The translations under genes and the position numbers were made by a program. Positions 1 through 10,522 of a DNA stretch of 64,000 nucleotides are shown in pieces (positions within the stretch are counted from its first letter, which is position 1; each line of letters begins with the position of its first letter). The notes beneath the pieces were generated by a model. The model worked only from the letters and a program-made list of their open reading frames with translations. It was not told where the DNA came from and ran no database searches. Source of the DNA: Cylindrotheca closterium (lineage: Eukaryota > Bacillariophyta > Bacillariophyceae > Bacillariales > Bacillariaceae); NCBI GenBank assembly GCA_933822405.4, contig CAKOGP040001980.1:218398-282397 (forward strand). The letters run 5' to 3'.

Positions 1-1099
1 TAGAACCTGGGATCGTCGAATTGATGACCCAGAAAAGCCTCTCGACTCCAGTATCGTACACAGGAAAGAAATTCTCCTTTGCCAAATCCTTCTGTATGAC
101 GGCTACATCAATGGTCGTGTTGAGTTTGCTTAGTACTTCTCGTGGCAAGCCTAAGCGTCGAAAGTTACTGTTTGCCTCAGAAAATGTCTTTAGATCATCG
201 ACTTGAATCCAATTTCCAACGATGTGACGACGCAATCCAGGTTCGTTGGGGTTGACAATCATCGCAAGTGGATCCATCGTGGCCACGGTATGAAAACCGA
301 TGGAATGCCAACCAGATCCATTTCCCCAGTCCCTATCAACAACAGTAACAATATCGTCTGGTTTGACATCGTTAATGAATGCTTTACACAGCTTCGAAAT
401 CCCTCCGACGACGAATGCATGCCTTTGGGCACAATATCGCAGAAGCTCGTGAGACTTAAAAGTCCATCCATCTCTCTTCACTCGTCGACGAGCTGAAAAA
501 GTGGCAACTGCTACCAACTCTTGACAATTGTTGTTGCCCGAACATTCCAGGAATAGACCAAAGTAGTACTTTGCCCGAGTTGCGCCCCATAAATGATGTT
601 CCTCCAAGAATGACATTGCAAAGGTTGCATTGATTCTTTGAACCGTCGTTTTCCGTGCAAAAATTCTCCTTTGTTTTCCTTCCCCAGATTGAACCGATAG
701 TCGAGCCTTTACTATCTCATTCTTTTTAATCCAGACGTCTTGAAATAAGTGGATCACTTTGCTGTAGCCTTTTTCACAACCAGTAGCAGACACCAAATCA
801 GTGAGCCGTTTATTGAATATGGGCGGTAGCGTCTCATTGAAACTTGTCGGTGTCGGAATTAGATGAAGAAGAATGGACGATGAATCCAACTTTAGGAAGG
901 CTGTGGATGGCGACTGAAACTGAACAGGAACATCAGCGGGACACCATGAGATTCCTTCGTCGTTGAGCCATGCTGTGACTTGAGATACAAACGGTTTCTG
1001 AAGTGTGGAGAGCGCTTTTGTTGCTATCAAAAAGAGTTGTCCAACAAACAAGGATCTCAATAGCAAAACGATCAATGATTGCTTCCGTCTATGCTGCAT
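1..1099 (-). CDS. secreted protein with phage-type nuclease-associated module (C-terminus cut by window edge)
   Basis: An open frame of 366 codons runs from the ATG at 1099 to the window edge with no stop, so the 3' end is missing. An in-frame TGA lies just upstream of the ATG. The N-terminus (MQHRRKQSLIVLLLRSLFVG) looks like a signal peptide, so the product probably enters the secretory pathway. The middle and C-terminal parts follow a pattern I know from phage and organelle-type homing or restriction endonuclease proteins: a KYYFGLF / ELVAVATFSARRR strand pair, then ELLRYCAQRHAFVVGGISKL, then DRDWGNGSGWHSIGF, then a VYDTG-type end. In phage proteins this block is VVGGASKL...DRRWGNG..Y..LGF, fused to various nuclease heads. 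No HNH or GIY-YIG motif is visible here. The function in a eukaryote is unknown; a GNAT-like fold is only a guess. Single exon as far as seen. Confidence 0.72.
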   Translation of the reverse strand, partial: MQHRRKQSLIVLLLRSLFVGQLFLIATKALSTLQKPFVSQVTAWLNDEGISWCPADVPVQFQSPSTAFLKLDSSSILLHLIPTPTSFNETLPPIFNKRLTDLVSATGCEKGYSKVIHLFQDVWIKKNEIVKARLSVQSGEGKQRRIFARKTTVQRINATFAMSFLEEHHLWGATRAKYYFGLFLECSGNNNCQELVAVATFSARRRVKRDGWTFKSHELLRYCAQRHAFVVGGISKLCKAFINDVKPDDIVTVVDRDWGNGSGWHSIGFHTVATMDPLAMIVNPNEPGLRRHIVGNWIQVDDLKTFSEANSNFRRLGLPREVLSKLNTTIDVAVIQKDLAKENFFPVYDTGVERLFWVINSTIPGS

Positions 1100-1360
1100 G
1101 CTACAGCATCATCTGAATGCTTGCCACCGATGGACGATTGGTGATTAGTGAATGATCCGCCTTCTTGAGTCACTAGTCTTTCCCCCAAAATTGTTGCTGT
1201 GATATCGGTCGAGAGTGATTCAGTACAAGAAATGAAAATGTGATAACAACCAAGATTATATATTATAAAAATTACAGAGAGAAGAATCAATGCCTCGACG
1301 GATCAGACAAAACTCTGACGTTCACATTGTTAAAAATCGAGCTGCTGATTTCCTTCAATC

Positions 1361-3142
1361 TTAGGCCGAGTGTTCTTTTTCTTTCTCGAGTTGCAAGTTC
1401 AGCCAGTTTCGGACAGCGAACCATCCTGTAGCAGTAAGGAGGATGCCGGCGCTTGATTGCATTGCCAGATCAAGACTGCTCGTCCAATCTGCAAGCGCTC
1501 CCATGCTGGAAGCTCCAATGAGAAACCCAACATCCCCTGAGGTTCTCAGCAGAGCAATCGCTTGAGCTCTATTTTGATCGACTACCTTGTCGGATATGAA
1601 TGCCAGGGGCGAAGTCGACAGCAAAGCAGATCCAGTGGCCCAAATGCCTAATATCCCAGCCAGCTGATACGTGTCAGTGCACATTGGCAAGGTTCCCATC
1701 GCCGTAGAGATCAAAGTGCAACCCCCAAGAATACCTGGTACCTTTCCAACTTTGTCGACCATCTTGGCCAGAACAGGGTTACCGAGCACTTGCACAATAC
1801 TCATTCCCATGTAGACTTGACCAACATTGGTTGCCGTCATTGCAAGGCCATCTGGATTAGTCAAGATCAACGGCAACAGAGTCATCTGCGAGCCCGCCAA
1901 TGCTATCCAGTAGAAGCCATTCATTATGCATACGTTTCGAATATCAGGCTGTGATAGTAACGGTGCCCATTGACCCAACGCCGACTCAAATGAATCTCGA
2001 ATGGTGGCCTTGGGCTCTCCATTTCCCTCGTCAGAATGCCAAGGAAACTCCATATGAAGCTGTTTTGTTTCTTTCAGAAGCATATGGTTGACTGCAGCCA
2101 AGCCAATATACGAAACTCCGACAGCGTAGAAGGTAGGACTGATTCCCATATAATCTATCGAGAACCCTCCAATTGCAGGTCCGAGCGCTGTCCCAGCAGA
2201 GAAGGCAGACATGATGGGGGCAAAGGTGGATGCTCGGTTGAGTGGCGTCGATATATCAGTGACAGTCATCGTTACTGCCGTAGATAGACCAGCAACACCC
2301 AAACCAGTGAATAGACGACATAAGTATAGCTGCTCAAAACTGTTGGCCAGGCCAATCCCACCCACGCCGAGAGCAGTCATGGCCATTGTGTACACTAAAT
2401 AGGGCTTTCTTCCATGTCGCTCCACCAAAACCGCACTGGGTATATTCCCCGTCATTTTTGCCAGTGCGAAAGCACTCACCACCAATCCGTATTCACCGGC
2501 GGTCAAACCAATGTTCTGAACCACAAATGGCATCGCTGGAGTTACCACACCCACACTCGCTCCTACCAGCAGCATAGATAGTGTCAGAGGTAGCACCCGT
2601 TTGCGATCCAATGATCGTGCCCTTTCTTCCACGACATCTACGAATTCATTTTCCATCAGGACTCCCTTTTCATCCGACTTGAATAGATTCCACATTCGAG
2701 ACGCCTCATCTTCCGCAAATTTCTCACGCAAGGATAACGTTTCGTCTTCGTCGTATTTGCTTTCCGGTGATGCATCTTCGTTTTCAATTTCTCCTATTCG
2801 ATCCAGAAGGAAATCCTGTATCTGTGACTGACTGATTCCAGCACCACTCTCACTACTGTACTTGGCTTCAATCATCTGAAACTGATCTCGAATTTCATCT
2901 GCCTGAAAGGTTTCCAACCTTAGATACTTGTACAATCGTCTAGGATCAATCTTGTTGGGATTATCCATAACCAATTCTTCGAGCCAGTTGGAGCTGGAAA
3001 AGCTCCGTCTACCTCTCCGCCTTGTTGTTGGGAATTCAGAAATGTGATAGGCAGAGGTTCGGTACGGTCCGAAGTTGTGTAGATGCTGCTGTAACCGCGG
3101 TGGTATTCTCCGCAGGGAAGATGACGAGTGTAATCGCCACAT
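1361..3142 (-). CDS. major facilitator superfamily transporter with N-terminal extension
   Basis: Single-exon frame of 593 residues. Residues about 1-180 are soluble. The extreme N-terminus is Arg/Ser-rich with no acidic residues, like a mitochondrial presequence, and is followed by an acidic helical stretch. A degenerate EF-hand-like loop (FKSDEKGVLMENEF, near residue 155) has Lys at calcium position 1, so calcium binding is doubtful. From about residue 180 come about 12 hydrophobic segments with the MFS motif A (VERHGRKPYLV) between TM2 and TM3 and a motif C-like GTALGPAIGG. This is the layout of drug:H+ antiporter-type MFS proteins; the substrate cannot be told. A location in the mitochondrial inner membrane is inferred only from the presequence-like start. 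It is divergent from the gene at 4087. Confidence 0.85.
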   Translation of the reverse strand: MWRLHSSSSLRRIPPRLQQHLHNFGPYRTSAYHISEFPTTRRRGRRSFSSSNWLEELVMDNPNKIDPRRLYKYLRLETFQADEIRDQFQMIEAKYSSESGAGISQSQIQDFLLDRIGEIENEDASPESKYDEDETLSLREKFAEDEASRMWNLFKSDEKGVLMENEFVDVVEERARSLDRKRVLPLTLSMLLVGASVGVVTPAMPFVVQNIGLTAGEYGLVVSAFALAKMTGNIPSAVLVERHGRKPYLVYTMAMTALGVGGIGLANSFEQLYLCRLFTGLGVAGLSTAVTMTVTDISTPLNRASTFAPIMSAFSAGTALGPAIGGFSIDYMGISPTFYAVGVSYIGLAAVNHMLLKETKQLHMEFPWHSDEGNGEPKATIRDSFESALGQWAPLLSQPDIRNVCIMNGFYWIALAGSQMTLLPLILTNPDGLAMTATNVGQVYMGMSIVQVLGNPVLAKMVDKVGKVPGILGGCTLISTAMGTLPMCTDTYQLAGILGIWATGSALLSTSPLAFISDKVVDQNRAQAIALLRTSGDVGFLIGASSMGALADWTSSLDLAMQSSAGILLTATGWFAVRNWLNLQLEKEKEHSA

Positions 3143-4086
3143 GATCGACTATTGATCGATGAATTTTGGATGATACTAATACTAGCACCAATCTGTGAAC
3201 TATTGTATTGACATTCGGTGCGTAGAAGGAAGTCTACAGTCGATGACAGAGTGCTGTTCGGTCGGAGGGTGTATTGCGGGAGGAAGTTGAGGATGATTCG
3301 TGTTCGCTGACGATTCGTCTCGAGTCGAAGGAACCATTTCATTTTTCCGAACGACCGTGCCGTACGTCGGTCAGACACCCATCGGAATTGCTCGCTCATG
3401 CATACGCATGCCGTGGCGTGCGTGCCAATTGTCGGATTTTTCGATTCCTGTCCCACCCAGTTCAACGGATGTGAATGATTGCTGATTATCAATCTCTACA
3501 ATACAAAGAATTCCAGTCTCTCAGTGGTATTTTCAATGGTTGATGCACGTTTTGTGACTAGTTGCAAGATACTGTACTATACGGCCAGAACTTTCATTTC
3601 CATCTCTACACGAATCAATAGTACTAAATTAAGGCTAATTGCGCATGCGTGCCGAGCGTTTTCCCAACAGAAACATTCAAATTTGACGAGAGAGCAGTGC
3701 ACGCTCGCAAAGAGGTTTTCACGGAAATTGATTTCCAGAGCACATCTCAAGCAACTGACGACAGCGTCGATCTTTGCGCACATCTTCTGTAATTGCAAGT
3801 GTCACCCTAGCAAGTCCAGGAATCTCACATCGGACTTTGTTGCTAGAAGGATCTTGTCGTTTCGATTGAACGTCCAATTGATTCGTTGGGAAATCTCACT
3901 CTGAATTCAATTGAGGAATCGAAGTTTCGAATTCGTTCAACGTGTGTATCACTTTCCCAACGTGGGACGAAAATATAACACGCAAATTCCTCGGGCGTTA
4001 CATCAAAATTCGATAACAACTCCACGGAGCGTGGATCTTCGTTTGGCACATACTGTAGTTCGCTGCATCCAAATCAGTGGAAAAAT
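3143..4086. promoter_or_regulatory. divergent intergenic region
   Basis: 944 bases separate the minus-strand MFS gene and the plus-strand gene at 4087, so promoters for both must lie here. Short open frames occur on both strands, but none shows a recognisable protein or a sensible splice partner. No repeat, tRNA or clear TATA box was seen. Confidence 0.5.
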
Positions 4087-6623
4087 ATGGCTACTTGGAC
4101 ACACTTTTTCTCGGAATCCGACCAAGTCAACAAGCAAGAAGCTTCCATCTTCCGGTCCAATTCCTTTGCAGCTCCCACAACTACTGCTGCCACTGCTGCA
4201 TCCGCTGTTGTCTCTCCCGCCAATATTCATCCTCTCGCCGAATCGGTCTTACTTCGATCTCTCTCTGCCGAAATGTCCTCTTCTGCAGCACCTGCTCCTG
4301 CCAATCCAGCTCCAGTTGCAACCAACAGGGCACCCAATCCAATTCCTCGACGGAATTTGATGGAAGCTTTTGAAGAGCTCCACATTCAACCACCTGGTAC
4401 CGATGTCGAAGGGGTAACACTCCAGAAATCCTTGAGTATCAAGGGTGAGGAAGAATCACAACCCCCAGCCATTTCTCCCACCGGCGTTACAGACTTGGTT
4501 CAAAACGCTCCAAAGCAAGGAACCACTGAATCGAAACTTTTGCAACCAACTGCGATTATCACACCAGACAAAACCGAGTCGATCAGTGGCCTTGTGCCCA
4601 CTTTCTATCTCCATCCCGAGTTGAAACGAGAGCTGTCTGATGCCCTTGTCAACCGTGTTTCCTTCTACGCTGTCATCCACGATATCAACAAAGAAGCTAC
4701 TGCTATGGCTGCCAGTGATGATTCTGGATATAATAGAAACCCAGAAGACATGCACGAAGAATACGATCCTCTCGTCGTTGCTGTCAATGGTCCACCAGAT
4801 GAAAATTTTGTTTCCAACAATTCGTTTATGCAGGTTGCCTTGATTGACGAGGAACGTTGGCTACTTGACACTATTGAAGCCCGCAGCAACGAAGAAACCC
4901 GATGGCTGAATGCGTGCCCGCCAACATTCCTACAAGCAATGGGAGAGCGCGATTACGAGAACCCGCTGGCTTCTCTTTCCAACGGAAGTCGTACACAGCT
5001 TTGGAAACCATCCAGAAGTTGGTGGGAGGCCAAGAGTGGCAAGAATCCATGGATTGAGCCGAAGAGTCACAATAAGAGATGGAGGTAAGTCGAATATGCC
5101 CAGAAAAGGACACTGTACTAGGCCGGTAATGTCTAACAATGCTTTCTCTTTTCAGATATCTTTGGCCACTAATTCACTACCACAAGTTTCTTGCGCGTTG
5201 CATCAAGAAGCTAAAGCGCAACGGTGTTGATGTCAAGACTTCTGTTTCGCCCGTTTCGGTGTTCCTTCGCGAAGAAGTTTGTGCCGTGTCGGACCACTTG
5301 GCTTCTGTGTCACTATTTGATTCCGACGAATGGATGCAATGTCTTGAATACTTCAACGGATGGGTTGCCTCCGATCGCGAATCTGAAGTTCGTCTTCGAG
5401 ACCTAGTGTCAAGCCTCAGTCTACGTCCACTCATGGAGCCTGGTGATATTGATAGTCCTCTACTTCGCAATCAAATCGATGAGCAGTACTTGCGAGCAAT
5501 GGCATCATCGCGTTCTCAAATGGCTGGCGCAGAAACTAAAGAGCGTCAGCCACGAGCACTGAAGGGCATCGTGTCCGCAAAACAACGAAAAGGTCGCGAT
5601 GATTCCAAGATTCAAAATTACGATTTCTCTGGTCCCAAGTACCGCCAAGGAGATGGTCATCCACCAGTGTATCCAAGGCAAGGGGTTTCACCAAACCCCC
5701 GACCACCATTGCATGCCGCTGGTATGTCTCCTGCAAATGCACTGCCTCGCCATCTTTGGGGATATCAAACCCAACCCAACCATTGGTGGGGCAACAATTG
5801 GGGCAATGGCGTTTTTGTTGGAGAAGACGGTGGCATCCATGGGGGTTTTGCTGGAGACGGCATTCCACAACATTTTGAAATGAACCAATTTGGTGGTCCA
5901 ATGCAGCAGCAGGCATATTACCCTCCATTCATGTACCCACAGCATCCTCAAGCACAAGTACCGTTCGACCCAAACCTACAAGATCCTGCATCCGTGTATG
6001 GCTTCAATGGACCTGATCAATGGATTCAACATCCTATGAACAACCCAGCTGCTCGTGAGGTTCAAATGCCAGGAACACCTGGTCATATGAACCTGACACA
6101 AGAGATTCACGCCAACAGCAGTCACGCTGACGCGAATGCACAGATGAATGTCGAGCAAACACCTTTCAAATACAATGCTCACCAAGTACCCATGTCGCCA
6201 TATTGGGGACATCTGGACCATGCAACATTGGCCATGATGGGGATTGCGACTCCTCAAACAGCTACCGCTTCGCCACAAACACCCGCAAGAACTGTCCCAA
6301 GTAGTCCAGACGATAAGACATCGCTAGCAGAAGGTGGATACACCATGAACGCCCAGCCATTACTGTTACGCCAACAGTACTATGGATACAACGGATATGG
6401 TGCAAGAGAAGGATATGGTCCTCCATCTCCCGCAACCCAATTCATGATGTCTCCTCAAAACAACTTTGCCTACAACTATGGCTACGGAAACTCTCAGCAG
6501 GTTGGAATGCCCTCACAAGCTGAAGAATTCAATGATTCTTCTGAAAGCGCTACTGAGACTGTCGCATCCAAGAGTCCAAGCAGAAACGCATCCACCGCAT
6601 CGAAATCAGATGAATCATCATAA
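4087..6623 (+). CDS. unrecognised protein with Gln/Asn/Tyr/Gly-rich tail
   Basis: Two exons, 4087-5084 and 5156-6623, joined across a GTAAGT...TTTCAG intron of 71 nt; the frame gives 821 residues. Residues 1-180 are Ser/Ala/Pro-rich. Residues about 180-500 look folded, with a Trp-rich block (NPWIEPKSHNKRWRYLWPLI) directly at the splice junction, followed by Lys-rich and acidic helices. From about residue 520 the chain is low complexity, rich in Pro, Gln, Asn, Gly, Tyr and Met, with YYGYNGYGAREGYG-like runs typical of prion-like domains of RNA-granule proteins. The C-terminus is Ser/Thr-rich. No family was recognised; a role in RNA metabolism is only a composition-based guess. The start is the first ATG in frame. 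Confidence 0.8.
5085..5155 (+). other. intron of the 4087 gene
   Basis: GTAAGT donor at 5085 and TTTTCAG acceptor ending at 5155. Removing these 71 bases joins ...AGATGGAG to ATATCTT in phase 2 and keeps the frame open to the stop at 6623. Confidence 0.85.
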
Positions 6624-6799
6624 GCTGATTCGGTTCTCCCAAGTAGGGGAAAGGGATAGGGGGGCGTTTCGAACGGACTACAATTTAGTAGTCTGAGGGT
6701 CAGTGTGATGTGTGTCTTGTGCACTGAGTTCAAATAATATTCAAAATGATAATAAATGCAACGATTTTAAAAATCCAAGCGAACCCTACTCCCACTGTA

Positions 6800-9021
6800 C
6801 TATGAATCGCTTACGATGTCGCTAAGAGCCTTCTCGACAAGATCCGCTTTCTTGGCTCCGCCTTCGATGAGTTGCTCAATCTCTTTCGCTGCTTCCTTGT
6901 TTGCCGCTCGTGTTTGTTCAAGTTGATCATCAACCTCCGATTCCATATCTTCGTAATCGTCTTCATCTTCAAGTTTGTTTTTCACGAAACCTCGCAACAT
7001 CTTCTTGCTTTCGTCATCTAGTTCGTCCTCGTCGTCAAAGGCACCGATGAGTCTTTCCACCTTAATTTGCAGAATTTTCTTGTCATCGGCTTGTAGAATT
7101 TCAAAACTATAACCTCGACTCATGACAAAGTCACCCATGTTTGGAATTTCACCAGCACACATACACAAGAATCCACTGAGCGTTGAAAATTCCCTCAAAG
7201 CGTCCTCTTCGCTAAGTTTCAAATCCAAGATGGTGTCACAGTCCTCCAGGTCAGCGTCTCCACGGACCAAGAAACTACCATCTTCTTGAAGAGTGATTGA
7301 ATCTTCAGAAAAGTCATACTCTTCCTCCTGTCATAATGGAACACGAATGAGGTCAACAGCTTCCTACCAAACAAGTTGATTAAGCGAATAAACTTACATC
7401 ATCCTCATCGTAAATTTCTCCAACAACTTCTTCGACAATGTCTTCCAATGAAACTAACCCTTCAGTTCCTCCAAATTCGTCGACCACAACAGCCATGTGC
7501 ACCCGTCTCTTTCTCATTTCTTGCAACACTGACCATCCATTGGCGGTCTCTGGAACAAAGTAACAGGATTCAATTAGTCCAGCGTCCATTATTGATTCCT
7601 GCATCCTCTTGGCCATTTCAGAGCCGGTGAGGACGTTCTGTGTTTTTCTGTCGTCAAGTGAAACAGTTGCGAGCTTTCTTGTGACCTCTTTGTCGCTCAT
7701 GTCTTCCATAGATGTTTCGTCTCCTCGGATCTTACGAATAACTTCGTCATCCACCAACACTCCCTTGACAAAGAAGTCCAGAACGTTCTTGGCAAGGACG
7801 ATGCCTACAATGTTATCGATTTCGCCATCGTAAACTGGAATTCGACTGTATCCACTCTCACGAACCACACCTAGCACACTTGCAACACTCATATCTTTCT
7901 GTACTGCGATGATTTCGACACGAGGCTTCATTATTTCCTTAACTCTTTGTGTTTGAAGCTCCAACACACCCTGAATCATTTCTTGTTCTCCACGATCAAT
8001 GGTCCCCGAGTCACGAGCTCCAGTGACAATCAATCGCAGTTGTGAATCAGAAATACTGTCACCATCACCACTGCTCTTAAACCCAACCAGTGCCAATGTC
8101 TTTTTCGCAAGCCAGGTAAGTGAGATTCCAATTGGGCTCACAATAGTTGAGGTGACAATGATGGGAGGTGTCATGATTCGAGCGACTTTTTCAGCATTTG
8201 TGACTCCAATCGACTTTGGAAGAAGTTCGACAAAGAAAAGTGTCAGACAAGTCAAAGCCAAAGCTCCGTATCGTTCTCCTCTCGCTCCAAATGCCGAGGC
8301 AACCAGATGGGTGAAAACCGTCGTGGCAAAAATGGAACAAGTAGTCGATGCCACTAGTATTGTTGTCAACACCCGCGTGATGTCTTCGTCCAAAATCTTG
8401 AAAACACCTTGCTTCCCAGATTTCTCTTCTTCTTCCGCAAATTCGCGAACTTTCCAGGGATACAGAGTGGTAATGGCAATCTCAGCAGCGTGCAATAATG
8501 CGAGACCGACGAAAAGAACAAAGAAAAGTCCTCCAATGGTAATCATGTCCTTTCTACTCATAAAAAACAGTGGTCGATCAGCGTCGGAGTTCACAGACGG
8601 ACTTTTATCTGACAAAAGTGACAAAGGAGTCTTACCTTTCCATCGGTGCTACAGGGCCCTTGGACCCCCCCATTCCTCCCATTGCAAGAGTCACAAGAGG
8701 ACGAGCTAGCATTGAGACGACAAATGCGGCTGCACCGAAAACAACACGTCGTTTGGATAGCCCAGCTCTAGTGCTATCGTTGTTGCGTTGAGGCATGACC
8801 TTTTGCCAGGCTGACCTTAATCTGTTTCGGAATCCAATTCTGGTTCTAGGAGTCATCTCTTGATACCGTGATTTGAGCACACTTTTGGGCAAGGGCCTGA
8901 AATTCTTCGAGCTAGCAACATTGCTTTTGGGTGAAAAGCTCCTCAATGGAGCTTTTGGAACGAACCCATCAACGGATACAAGGAATAGCAGACATAGTGC
9001 AAGAACGCGATGCAAGTACAT
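6800..9021 (-). CDS. plastid-targeted CNNM/CorC-type metal transporter (DUF21-CBS-CorC)
   Basis: Three exons read on the minus strand: 9021-8636, 8553-7398 and 7327-6800; 689 residues. Residues 1-20 form a signal peptide and the cleavage site is SVDG/FVPKAPL, an ASAF-like plastid signal. A DUF21 membrane domain follows (about 130-300) with the motifs LLPKSIGV and ATTVFTHLVAS. Next comes a CBS pair (KEIMKPRVEIIAV, SGYSRIPVYDGEIDNIVG, VVVDEFGGTEGLVSLEDIVE) and a C-terminal CorC/HlyC transporter-associated domain (about 520-605). The last 80 residues are an acidic helical tail. The family moves or senses Mg2+ and related divalent ions; here probably at a plastid membrane. The acceptor of the first intron is the least certain point: TAG at 8554-8556 gives an 82-nt intron, and an AG three bases upstream would add one residue in the same frame. 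Confidence 0.88.
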
Positions 9022-9366
9022 TCTTCTCTTTCCGAGCTGAATGAGTAGACGTATAACTGACTCCTGAGGATAATAATCGATGAGATAGAGTGAATGTGAA
9101 GGCTTAGCTGTACTAGTGGGAGAGAAAGGAGGTTACGATCGGATCTCTTTCTTCTTGTTCAGAATCTCCATCAGCATGAACCATCACGACATGCGTTTGT
9201 GATGTCTGTCCTTCTGGTTGTGTTTTTATTTCACTTTTCGAGGGGAGCTCCCCCAGATGTAGACCATCCCAGAAGCTCATCGCCCCTTCTTTCCAAGTAG
9301 AAGACTGAAACCACATCACACATCACATCACACACACCACACACACAAATCACTTCCAGAGATCCA
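9022..9366. promoter_or_regulatory. divergent promoter region with CA-rich microsatellite
   Basis: 345 bases between two divergent genes whose products both have plastid-type presequences. It includes a CACA/CATCA-rich simple tract at about 9310-9349, just upstream of the ATG at 9367. No other structure was seen. Confidence 0.45.
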
Positions 9367-10125
9367 ATGATTTTCCGCACGCTATTTTTATTCCTGGCAG
9401 TTTGCTCCTCCACAAATGCCTTTCTGAATCAGGCGACAATATTCAAGATGGCATGGACAGCACCATCACATATCTTATCTGGCTCTTCCTCGCAACTACT
9501 AATCCTCGACGCTGGTGTTGGAACTGGTGAAAGGCCCTTGTACGATGGAACCAATTATACTTTTCCAGATACGACGAAATCGGCAGGGATTGCTGAACTT
9601 CTAGAAAACACCTTTGTCAATGCTTGTTTTCAGCTACGAGAGGGTTTTGTCGATGTGCTCAAGATGTTTGTGGCTGCTTCCATTGCAGGTTATGAATTTG
9701 GATTTCCTATCGATGAGATTGCAAGAGAGCTCGATGAATGCCCTAATCAGACTGCTAATCGACCACTAATGGAGGAAGAAATCAAACTACGACGTGGTTG
9801 GTATTGTGTAGTGTATTTGACGTTGGCTACACTCGGTCATCCCACAAAAACATCCTCCATTGTGGATTCCATACCAGACGACATTCGGTCAGAGTTTGGT
9901 GGAGTTATTGACTGGGCAGTTGAGACTCAGAAGAAGGGTATTGCAGTATCCAATGAAGGACTACTGAAACAATCCGATACCTCCAATCTATCTCCGATGG
10001 ATATTGCAATTCTGTCACAATCCATTCGAGTTATGACACTGACATTTACAGTGTTACGAGAAACACAAGAAGCTCGGGCTGGAGATATAGCACCACCGAC
10101 ACCACCAATCGAAGGTGCCTACTAA
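9367..10125 (+). CDS. plastid-targeted protein of unknown function
   Basis: Single exon, 252 residues. The first 19 residues are a signal peptide ending in SSTNA/FLNQ, a good ASAF-type motif, so import into the secondary plastid is likely. The mature part is mainly helical. It contains a hydrophobic stretch near residue 100 (VLKMFVAASIAGYEFGFPID), a region with Cys and Trp (RRGWYCVVYLTLATLGHP) and a Pro-rich end (APPTPPIEGAY). No catalytic motif or family was recognised. It shares an upstream region with the plastid CNNM-like gene. Confidence 0.8.
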   Translation: MIFRTLFLFLAVCSSTNAFLNQATIFKMAWTAPSHILSGSSSQLLILDAGVGTGERPLYDGTNYTFPDTTKSAGIAELLENTFVNACFQLREGFVDVLKMFVAASIAGYEFGFPIDEIARELDECPNQTANRPLMEEEIKLRRGWYCVVYLTLATLGHPTKTSSIVDSIPDDIRSEFGGVIDWAVETQKKGIAVSNEGLLKQSDTSNLSPMDIAILSQSIRVMTLTFTVLRETQEARAGDIAPPTPPIEGAY

Positions 10126-10522
10126 ATAAGTGAGTCTCTACCCAAGTTGCTTTGCCCATCGGACCTTTGTATCGTATTAGATCGTATTGGTCCAAGTACT
10201 TGTGCAGCTTCTATACCAGAAATTCCTTTTCCAATCGAAACGCACGAAGTACGAGAGGCTACGAGAGAGCAACGAGAAGGGGCCGAGCAAAACTTTCCTG
10301 CTTCCGAGACACCACCTCGGTTTTTGCGTTGACCATCACAAAACTACATCATTATCTTTGTAGGAAGCTAACAGCACACAACCCATTCAATCCTTCTCGG
10401 TTTGTGCAAACAGATTGCACTGCCAGTCTTTTTTACGAGCTTGTATTTCACCGACGTTTTGTTAGGCAAACAGTCGAGCAGTGCTGCACGTTTGAAACAC
10501 ACCCCATCAGATATTATCAACA
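10126..10522. other. intergenic stretch
   Basis: 397 bases between two plus-strand genes. It should hold the 3' UTR of the upstream gene and the promoter of the next. Short open frames were inspected and look like noise; no repeat or RNA gene was seen. Confidence 0.4.

Noticed and set aside
2920..3492. 190-codon minus-strand frame overlapping the MFS start
   Set aside because: Overlaps the first codons of the MFS gene in another frame and shows no domain or signal.
8632..9021. A separate 129-residue secreted protein
   Set aside because: It ends at a GTAAG donor in phase with the DUF21 exon and supplies the plastid presequence, so it is exon 1 of the CNNM-like gene.
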